From IMG/VR virus record IMGVR_UViG_3300010389_000028, positions 1 to 47,450 of that record: a stretch of 47,450 nt of DNA; one strand, written 5' to 3'. This document shows positions 1-7,300 of this stretch, piece after piece. The stretch comes from a virus. Position 1 is the stretch's first letter. Each line of letters opens with the position of its first letter. The notes beneath the pieces were generated by a model. That model was not told where the DNA came from. It saw only the letters and a list, made by a program, of their open reading frames with translations, and did not search any database. The position numbers and the translations under genes were made by a program.

Positions 1-18
1 CTTATTCCACTGTGCCAT
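1..18 (-). CDS. Start of an unidentified gene, cut by the window edge
   Basis: An ATG on the minus strand lies three bases after the stop codon of the 106-aa gene, in the same operon-like spacing as its neighbours. Only six codons are inside the window (MAQWNK). This is too little to recognise the family; the start is supported by spacing and strand only. Confidence 0.45.
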
Positions 19-21
19 AAC

Positions 22-342
22 TTATACCCAATCTAATTTTGCTGGATGATATCTCTTATCTTGTTTAATTATAATATTTTTTTCCGAATCCTCTGATACA
101 TAAATGTTCTGCACAATAGCTCCAGGATATTCGTCTTGAAGGTATTCTGCCAATTCAGTCCTTGTTGGAATTCCATTTTCAGTCATCATAGAAATTCTAT
201 GAATGTTCCCTCTATAAACAATATCAGCAGAAAATTCTTCACCAACTTCTTTCTGAAGATCTTCACCTCCAACAATTAGTGTTCCATTAAAATCTCCAGA
301 GATATTAACACTCTCTGATAAAAACTCTTTGAATGATTTCAT
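22..342 (-). CDS. 106-aa protein with capsid-targeting-like leader
   Basis: No family with known function was recognised. Residues 1-10 (MKSFKEFLSE) closely resemble the capsid-targeting leader of T4 internal head proteins (MKTYQEFIAE) and end in an L-x-E motif, the type cut by the prohead protease gp21. Residues 37-86 are a compact module with Y-R-G, P-T-R-T-E-L, L-Q-D-E-Y-P-G and V-Q-x-x-Y-V-S elements; the same module occurs inside the adjacent 659-aa protein (about residues 465-515). The ATG lies one base after that gene's stop, so the two are probably translated together. Inference: a small protein packaged into the head and trimmed after residue 10. It could instead be an unprocessed structural protein. 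Confidence 0.85.
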   Translation of the reverse strand: MKSFKEFLSESVNISGDFNGTLIVGGEDLQKEVGEEFSADIVYRGNIHRISMMTENGIPTRTELAEYLQDEYPGAIVQNIYVSEDSEKNIIIKQDKRYHPAKLDWV

Positions 343-343
343 A

Positions 344-2323
344 TCAGCAGTTCCAAGCTCTTAAACTTTTGTTAATTCTGCTATCTGGATCATTAGCAGT
401 TTTAGATGAAGTTAATTTTTCCTTCATACCTTTCATTCTTGCACAGAATGATGCTCTCCTTTTATTGCCAACCTTCTTTGATGGTGCCTTTAAGTCGCTG
501 CCAGGATTTTCTCTTTCATAGGACTTTCTACCTTTCTCATTTAAACCACCTTCTTTATTCTGCCCCTCTTTACGTGTCCAGGCAGCGCCTTCTTCTATTT
601 CAACTTCTTCCTTTTTCATTGCTGCTTTTTTTGCTGCAACTTTAGCAAGAAGTCTTTCTCTTGCTGCTTCTCTTTCATCCTTAGGAATATTGAACATATT
701 CCTATCAGTCTTCAGTCTCTCTTTAGGTGGTTCAACTTCTTCATTCATTTTGCCAACATTAATGTATGGGTCATTTGAATCAATAGTTGATACATCAAAT
801 CTCTGAACCTTTGATCCAGGATATACCTTTTGAAGTGCTGCCTCAACTTCTTGTCTAGAAGGTCTCTTGAGTTCTGGGAAGAACATCTTCATCATCATGA
901 ATTTTCCTCTCCACTGGAAGGAAACCAAATAGACATTTCCACTTTGGGATGGAACTCTAACAGACTCTCCCATTGGTTTTACATAATTTTTATCTGGACC
1001 TGGTTTTGCTGCATCTCCACCACGTAGTCTCTTGCATTCACATGGACACTTTCCACATCTTTCACAAACTTCTGCTTGCTCACTCACAGATTTCCAACTA
1101 CCACCTGCTTTCTTATATTCTTTAGCAGCCCAACCATTAGCATAAGCAGAAGGATATACATCAAACTTTGCTTTTGCTCTTGCCTTCATTTTGGACCAAA
1201 GTGCTGGATTGGTGGGAACATTCTTTTCCTCAAGAGTTTGAAGTTCCAACTGTCCTTGATATCTTTCAAGTACTCTTCTTACAACAGGACTTGCACTTTC
1301 ACTTACAGAGACACAGTTGGGGACCATCTTCCCACCCTTCTTTTTCATTCCCACTTGCTTATATCCAGTCCAGCAAGGATCTTTTGCTTCACTCATCTCA
1401 TCATCTTTCATGATGCCACCATTAGGCATTAAATGATAACCTTTTGGAATAGGCTTGCACTTATTTTCTCTATTGCAGAAATACTGACCTTCTGGACATT
1501 TTTTTTCTGCTTCATCCATTGATCCATGAACATTATGTTCACCACTATCAATATAATCAGCAGCTGCATCGATGTAATCTGCTGCTTTGGTAATTTTTGA
1601 TTGGACCCATGCCTCTACATTACCTTCACCCTTCATTTTTTTCTTGAGACGGTCTGCTGCCTTTTTAATTGTCTCAAGTTCAGAGCGAATCATGGAGTGT
1701 TCATGATCTGGTTGTTTCTTTGCTTCATTGAAGTTGAAAGATTCATGATTATCACCACTGGGGTGCTTCTTGTAGTCTTCTGGTTTTGAAAATGTTTTTA
1801 CCATTGTTGGTTTTGCACCTCCACTTTTTCCTTGCTGTCCAGGGTCTTGCTCTCTTTTTCTTCTTACTGCTGCACGAATCTTTGCTTCTCCCTTTTTCCC
1901 CTGTGCTTTTAGACTTGCTAATCTTTGAGAAGAAAAGCATTTTGGTGTTTTTCCTTTATCATCTGGTTCATTGGCACATGGTGACCCATCTGCTTGAACC
2001 CAACCAGGTTTTCCGTCCTTTGATTTTGATTTTCCAAACCAATCTCTCAAATCCTCATAAGCCATACCTCTTTTAGTATGCTTAATTTCGCCTTTTTGTT
2101 TGGCAATTAGTTTTTTTGAGATTTTTTCATAATCACCTACAGGATTTTCATCTGGAACCAGTTTTGGTTTTCTATCATATTCATCGACATCTCCATCATT
2201 ATCCCAGTCCACATACTGAACAGTAGCGTGATGAACTGACTGCTTCAGATCAAGATTTGGGTCCAACTGATGTTGTTTTCCCTTTAAATGTGGTGTTTTA
2301 TGAGAAAATTTTGGATTTTTCAT
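344..2323 (-). CDS. 659-aa modular mosaic protein (DUF5872/DUF6321-like modules)
   Basis: A lysine-rich, mostly hydrophilic protein that reads as a chain of small modules. In order: a calcium-loop-like DxDxDGDVDxxD at 39-50; a DUF5872-like basic region at about 86-175 (RGMAYEDLRDWF...CFSSQRL); a helical segment at 205-260 (RSELETIKKAAD...AWVQSKITKAADYI); Cys modules at 276-311 (CPEGQYFC...KCKPIPKGY) and 314-340 (DPCWTGYKQVG...VPNC); a YPSAYANGW region at 345-412; a Cys cluster C420, C423, C426, C428, C430; a paralogue of the 106-aa protein's module at 465-515; a charged helix at 533-561; and a DUF6321-like C-terminus at 578-659. Its ATG overlaps the stop of the 51-aa gene (ATGA). Function unknown; a structural or internal head protein is plausible. 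Family names are from memory and moderately sure. Confidence 0.88.
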   Translation of the reverse strand: MKNPKFSHKTPHLKGKQHQLDPNLDLKQSVHHATVQYVDWDNDGDVDEYDRKPKLVPDENPVGDYEKISKKLIAKQKGEIKHTKRGMAYEDLRDWFGKSKSKDGKPGWVQADGSPCANEPDDKGKTPKCFSSQRLASLKAQGKKGEAKIRAAVRRKREQDPGQQGKSGGAKPTMVKTFSKPEDYKKHPSGDNHESFNFNEAKKQPDHEHSMIRSELETIKKAADRLKKKMKGEGNVEAWVQSKITKAADYIDAAADYIDSGEHNVHGSMDEAEKKCPEGQYFCNRENKCKPIPKGYHLMPNGGIMKDDEMSEAKDPCWTGYKQVGMKKKGGKMVPNCVSVSESASPVVRRVLERYQGQLELQTLEEKNVPTNPALWSKMKARAKAKFDVYPSAYANGWAAKEYKKAGGSWKSVSEQAEVCERCGKCPCECKRLRGGDAAKPGPDKNYVKPMGESVRVPSQSGNVYLVSFQWRGKFMMMKMFFPELKRPSRQEVEAALQKVYPGSKVQRFDVSTIDSNDPYINVGKMNEEVEPPKERLKTDRNMFNIPKDEREAARERLLAKVAAKKAAMKKEEVEIEEGAAWTRKEGQNKEGGLNEKGRKSYERENPGSDLKAPSKKVGNKRRASFCARMKGMKEKLTSSKTANDPDSRINKSLRAWNC

Positions 2324-2475
2324 TCAACTGGTTTTGATTTAGTTTCTTCACCTTTTGCTCTCTTTCTTCTTGCTGCACAATGTGCACGTTGAGAAAACCC
2401 TTTGGGGTTTGAGCAATCAATACTCTTTTTATATTTATTAGTCCACTCTTCTTGAAATTCTTTAAATGTTTTCAC
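2320..2475 (-). CDS. 51-aa basic protein, GTG start
   Basis: A short reading frame between the S74 protein and the 659-aa protein. It begins GTG (VKTFKEFQEEW) and ends ...KSKPVE, with its stop overlapping the next ATG as ATGA. The centre reads SIDCSNPKGFSQRAHCAARRKR, a two-cysteine basic motif seen in many T4-like cyanophage structural-region proteins (from memory). The N-terminus resembles the leader of the 106-aa protein (KTFKEF versus KSFKEF). The GTG sits very close to the upstream GAGAAG; an in-frame TTG three codons earlier is an alternative start. Function unknown. Confidence 0.72.
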   Translation of the reverse strand: MKTFKEFQEEWTNKYKKSIDCSNPKGFSQRAHCAARRKRAKGEETKSKPVE

Positions 2476-2480
2476 TCTTC

Positions 2481-3239
2481 TCAAGACTCAAGAACTTTAA
2501 TTCTTTCAGTTAATGATTCGATTTGTTTCTGTTGCTCTTTAACTGCCTCAATCAACACACCAATCAAACCATTGTAGTTTACGGATTTGTGGTCATTTTC
2601 TGTTACAAGTTGTGGTAATACAGTCTCAACTTCTTGAGCAATTACACCATATGACTCTCTTCCATCCTCTTTCCAACTAAATTTAACACCACGAAGGTCA
2701 TTGACTTTATCTAATGCGCCTTCAACTGTTTCAACATTTTCCTTCAATGTGATATCAGATGATGAGTTAATATCTGTTGCTGTTAAAGTTCCTGTAGAAG
2801 GATTATAAGTCAACTTCGTTGAACTTACATCTTCACCAGAAATTGATCCAGATGTTGCAGAAGTGAATGTTACATATCTGGTAGCATTTGTAGTAGTATC
2901 ATCAGTTACTGTGATACCAGAAACAATAGCTGCAGTTGAAACTCCAGTAATTAATCCCTTTGCATTAACTGTAATGCTGGGAATAGAACCACCATCACCA
3001 AATGTTCCTACATCTGAATTCACAGTTGCAAGTGTCAATGTTGTACCTGATGAGGTGGCATCACCAGATAAAGTGGTATTTGCTAAATCTGTTCTTGCAA
3101 GCTCAAAACCACCTGCAGTTGTTCCATCATGAACATGAAGTGATTTATTTGTAGTATTGACTGTAACTTCAGCAGTTGCACCAGTAAATCCTACATGCTG
3201 TGATCCAGTTCCTCTTCTAAATTGAATTTGAGTTGCCAT
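2481..3239 (-). CDS. Fibre/receptor-binding protein: Mtd-like N-terminus plus peptidase S74 chaperone
   Basis: Residues 1-52 (IQFRRGT..QH..FTGA..EVTV...VHDGTTAGGFELAR.DL) match the N-terminal beta-prism of Mtd, the receptor-binding protein of Bordetella phage BPP-1. The middle (55-158) is a Ser/Thr/Gly-rich beta shaft. Residues 160-252 are a C-terminal intramolecular chaperone of the endosialidase type (peptidase S74): S161-D162 is the expected self-cleavage site with K166 five residues on, followed by YGVIAQEV, VNYNGLIGVLIEAVKEQ and a terminal coiled coil. Expected role: a trimeric surface fibre whose chaperone drives trimerisation and is then cut off. A good ribosome site (AAGGAG) precedes the ATG. 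No Mtd-type variable C-terminus is present. Confidence 0.92.
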   Translation of the reverse strand: MATQIQFRRGTGSQHVGFTGATAEVTVNTTNKSLHVHDGTTAGGFELARTDLANTTLSGDATSSGTTLTLATVNSDVGTFGDGGSIPSITVNAKGLITGVSTAAIVSGITVTDDTTTNATRYVTFTSATSGSISGEDVSSTKLTYNPSTGTLTATDINSSSDITLKENVETVEGALDKVNDLRGVKFSWKEDGRESYGVIAQEVETVLPQLVTENDHKSVNYNGLIGVLIEAVKEQQKQIESLTERIKVLES

Positions 3240-3260
3240 TTTTAATCTCCTTTATTTGTA

Positions 3261-4274
3261 CTATGAAACAATTTGTCTGTCTGTAACTCTTCTCCAGTTT
3301 GTGCCATCTGAGAATGCAGGTACAGATCCTCCAGTTTCATCAGTTACAAATAACATACCACCAGCTGGGTTTGCAGATGGTAAAGTACTTACTGTATATG
3401 ATGGTAAAACAAATGTATCTGGGTAAATTACACCGCCTGTTGATATTGCTCCTAGATTGTAAATGTTTAAAACTGCATCTCCAGTTCCACCAAGATCTAC
3501 TGATTCAGTTACTGAATCAGTTATTAATCCAAGATCTTGGTCAGATTCCCAATCAAATCCAGAAAGAGATGAAACACTAAGAAATTGTAATGTACCAGAT
3601 CCATCAGTTGCTAATACCTGATTTTGAGATCCATCTGATGTGGGATATGTAACTCCACCAAATGTTACTGCTGTTGCTACAATATTTGGAGAACTAATTC
3701 CATATCCTGAAGAAACTATAATCCCCTTTCTTGCTGTTATGATTCCAATGGAATCGATGTTAGTTACATCTTCATATGTTAAAGTTCCGCCAATTGTAAC
3801 ATTTCCATCTAAAGTAATATTTCCAGTAATGTCAATATTACCAGTTCCTGTTATATCATTTCCATTTAAGTCGAGGTTTCCACCAAGCTGTGGTGAAGTG
3901 TCTTCCACCACATCACTGACTATATTATCGAGGGTAGAACCATCTCCATAGTATGCTGTAGCAGTTACTGTTCCAGCAACAGAAACATTTCCACTAAAAT
4001 TGCCATCTTCTCCAGTTAAATCGTCAAGTTGTGAAACTTGTGTTTCAGTTAAGGTTACTGTACCGACACCAATAATACCATTATCACCATCTATAGTGAT
4101 AGTTCCGGAACCTACAGATAATATTCCTACAACTCTTGTATTTCCAGAAATATAAGCGTCGCCACCTACAGAAAGCTTTGATCCTGGTAGTGTGGATCCT
4201 ATGCCAACATATTTGGTGCTATTGTCAACTACAATTACAGATGCAAGTTGAGATAATTCTCTAATATTGGACAT
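3261..4274 (-). CDS. Tail-fibre-like structural protein, 337 aa
   Basis: Low-complexity beta-rich protein dominated by G, T, S, D, N and V. The N-terminus (RELSQLA..., PGSKLSVGGDAYISG) is shared with the giant repeat fibre encoded just upstream (RELSQFA..., PGSKLTVNGDAHISG), suggesting both use the same attachment module. The middle has short shaft-like repeats (LDLNGNDITGTGNIDITGN) and a YGDGSTLDNI element; the C-terminus ends PAFSDGTNWRRVTDRQIVS. A perfect TATAAATA late promoter sits 21 bases before the ATG, and a strong terminator separates it from the giant fibre. Probable role: a fibre segment or adaptor in the adsorption apparatus. Assignment rests on composition and neighbours. Confidence 0.85.
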   Translation of the reverse strand: MSNIRELSQLASVIVVDNSTKYVGIGSTLPGSKLSVGGDAYISGNTRVVGILSVGSGTITIDGDNGIIGVGTVTLTETQVSQLDDLTGEDGNFSGNVSVAGTVTATAYYGDGSTLDNIVSDVVEDTSPQLGGNLDLNGNDITGTGNIDITGNITLDGNVTIGGTLTYEDVTNIDSIGIITARKGIIVSSGYGISSPNIVATAVTFGGVTYPTSDGSQNQVLATDGSGTLQFLSVSSLSGFDWESDQDLGLITDSVTESVDLGGTGDAVLNIYNLGAISTGGVIYPDTFVLPSYTVSTLPSANPAGGMLFVTDETGGSVPAFSDGTNWRRVTDRQIVS

Positions 4275-4294
4275 CTAAATCCACTTTTTAAATG

Positions 4295-4302
4295 TATTTA
4301 TA
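4295..4302 (-). promoter_or_regulatory. T4-type late promoter TATAAATA
   Basis: Exact match to the T4 late promoter consensus, 21 bases before the 337-aa fibre ATG. It begins at the end of the U-tract of the upstream terminator. Confidence 0.8.
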
Positions 4303-4334
4303 AAAAAAGAGGGGGGAGTTCCCTCCCACCCTCT
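4303..4334 (-). terminator. Intrinsic terminator after the giant fibre gene
   Basis: On the minus strand an 11-bp G/C-rich stem with one bulged base (arms at 4308-4318 and 4323-4334, loop 4319-4322) is followed directly by seven T. It lies 21 bases past the stop of the 1833-aa gene. Confidence 0.85.
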
Positions 4335-4354
4335 AAAAATTATTTAATTAAGGA

Positions 4355-7300
4355 TCACTTTTTGAGTTCTGCAATCTCAGCCTTGAGGGCTTCAATTTGC
4401 TGACCCTGTTCCTTAACTGCCTCAATCAGAACACCAATGAGACCATTGTAGTTAACAGTCTTATGTGTGTCACCAGTTTGAACCAGTTGTGGAAGATGCT
4501 CTTCAATCTGTTGAGCAATTACACCAATGGTCTCTTGACCATTTGACTTCCAGGTGAAATGTACACCTTCGAGTTTGCCAACAAGTTCAGAAGCTCCCTC
4601 AACAACTCTGATATTATCCTTGAGGTTTCTATCAGAAGTTGAGTTGAAGTTAGGTGCTTCAACATCTTTGTTGGATACAAACTTATCACCAGTAGAAGCA
4701 TATGTGAAGGTTGCATTTGCACCATCAACTGTCAGACCAGCACCATCTGCAGCAGCTGCACTAGCAGCACCACTTGCAACAACAATGTTGAGGTCGTCTA
4801 CTGTCAGAGTAGTGGAATTGATTGTAGTGGTAGTACCATTAACAGTCAAGTTTCCAGTAACAGTAAGATCACCACCAACTTCAGCATCACTAGAAATGGT
4901 TGTAACTCCAGTAACAACAATACCATTAGTATTTGCCTGGACAATTACACTTCCACCATTATCCTTCAGTGCAGTTGCATCAATTCCAGTGAGGTTTGAA
5001 CCATCACCATAGAATGAGGTAGCAGTAACTGAAGTGATGCCAGAGATGTTTGAGGTGTTGACCCAACCTGATCCATTGTAGGATAAGATTTGACCTGAAG
5101 AAGAACTTGTTAAAGTTACATCTGACAGATCATTCAAGCTATTGACTGAACCTGATCCAGTACCAGCAGTATTATAGGAAACAAGTTCTACAGTATCTCC
5201 ACCAAAAGCAGCTTCAGACAGAGTAACACTTGTACCATTGGTAGCAGTGTACTCACTAGAAGACAGTTTAACACCATTCAGATATACATCAAGGTAGTTT
5301 ACATTATAATTGAAACTGAATGCTGTTTGACCTGCAGTTGCAGTAAATGTCTGAGTTGTTCTGGTTTGTGGCAGAACATCTGCAATATCTGCCCAGGAAA
5401 CACCTGCACCAACTGCCTTCAGGATATAACCAGAAGTTCCAGTGCTGCTGTTTGTATCTGCAAGAGTTCCAGTAATTTCAATATTGGTGAATGTTGAAAT
5501 TCCTGAAGAAGCATAAACATTGCCAGTCAGATCGCCAGTAACATTACCCGTTACGTTTCCAGTGAGATCACCAGTTACGTCTCCAGTTACATTACCTGTA
5601 ACATCGCCAGTCAGATCACCTGTAACATTTCCAGTTACATTACCAGTAAGGTCTCCAGTTACATCACCTGTAACATTTCCAGTTACATTACCAGTGAGAT
5701 CACCAGTTACGTCTCCAGTAACATTACCTGTAACATCACCAGTAAGGTCACCTGTTACGTTACCAGTTACGTTACCAGTCAGGTCACCTGTAACATCACC
5801 TGTCACATTACCTGTAACATCACCTGTAAGATCACCAGTTACGTTACCTGTTACGTTACCTGTAACATCGCCAGTCAGATCTCCAGTGACATTTCCAGTA
5901 ACATTACCAGTCAGGTCACCTGTAACGTCACCAGTAACATTTCCTGTTACATTACCAGTCAGATCTCCAGTTACATCTCCTGTTACATTACCAGTAAGAT
6001 TTCCTGAGAAACCACTAGTTGCAGTAATAACACCGGAAGCACTTACACTTACCAATGAGATATTATCATCAAGATTAATGGTAACAGTATCTGAAGCAGC
6101 AGATGAAGTCAGGTTTGTTCCACCAGCAATTGTTAACGTCTCAGTTAACATATTAATGGTTTCTGAACCAGTGTCACCAGCAACAGTCATTCCTGTAGAA
6201 ACAGTAGCTTCACCAGCAACGGTTAATCTACCTTTAGAATCGACAGTGAAAGTTGGAATTGCAGTTGAAGAACCGTAAGATCCAGCAGTTACACCTGAGT
6301 TGGCAAGAGTCAGAACTAAATCTACATTTCCAGTTCCATCGAATGAAACAGCTGATGCTGTTGCATCTCCAGATGCACTAAAATCTCTAGAAGTTTGGAG
6401 TGCAGTTGCAGTATCGGCATTACCAGTAAGATCACCAGTTACGTCTCCGGTTACATCTCCAGTTACATTACCAGTCAGATCTCCAGTTACGTTACCTGTT
6501 ACGTTACCTGTAAGGTCTCCAGTTACATCACCTGTAACATTTCCAGTAACATTGCCCGTTACGTTTCCAGTGAGATCACCAGTTACGTCTCCAGTGACAT
6601 TACCTGTTACATTACCTGTAAGATCACCAGTTACGTCTCCTGTAACATCGCCAGTAACATTACCAGTGAGATTCCCTGAGAAACCACCAGTTGAAGTTGT
6701 AACACCAGAAACTTCCAGTTGACCAAGAGTTCCAACAGAAGTCAGTGAAGAATTAACTACATTTGAACCAAGAGTAGTTGAAGACAGAACTTCAGTGTTA
6801 TTGATCTTATAAACCTTGCCAGATGCAAGATTCATATTTTCAGATGAACCAAAGTTATCTCCAGTTGCTTCAAACTGGAATGTCTTATTTCCATCACCAG
6901 ATTGAACTGTAATACCACCACCATTAGCAGCAGCATCATTAGCAGCTCCATCAGCCAGCATTACATTCAGGTCATTGACTGTAACAGTCGTGCTGTTGAT
7001 GATTGTTTGAGTACCTTCAACCTGAAGATCACCAAGAATGAATACTGTACCAGTATTGTCGCCAACACCAGCAGGGTCAAGGGTGATTGAAGAAGGTCCA
7101 GTAATAGTGTCACTGTTGACAATGATAGCACTTCCTTCTGCACCAGTTGCGAAAGATGATGCTGTGATAATGCCAGAAGCATTAACAGTAGCAAGATTGA
7201 TATCATTATCAAGATTGATTGTAATAGTGTCAGATGCAGCAGCTGAAGTCAGGTTTGTTCCACCAGCAATTGTCAGAGTTTCTGTAAGAAGATCAATGTT

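Noticed and set aside
344-2323. Frameshifted or fused remnants as the origin of the mosaic protein
   Set aside because: The frame is open for 659 codons with even composition, and the modules join without stops, so it looks like a genuine gene.
2481-3239. Diversity-generating retroelement target
   Set aside because: Only the Mtd N-terminal prism is shared. There is no variable C-type lectin end, template repeat or reverse transcriptase in the window.
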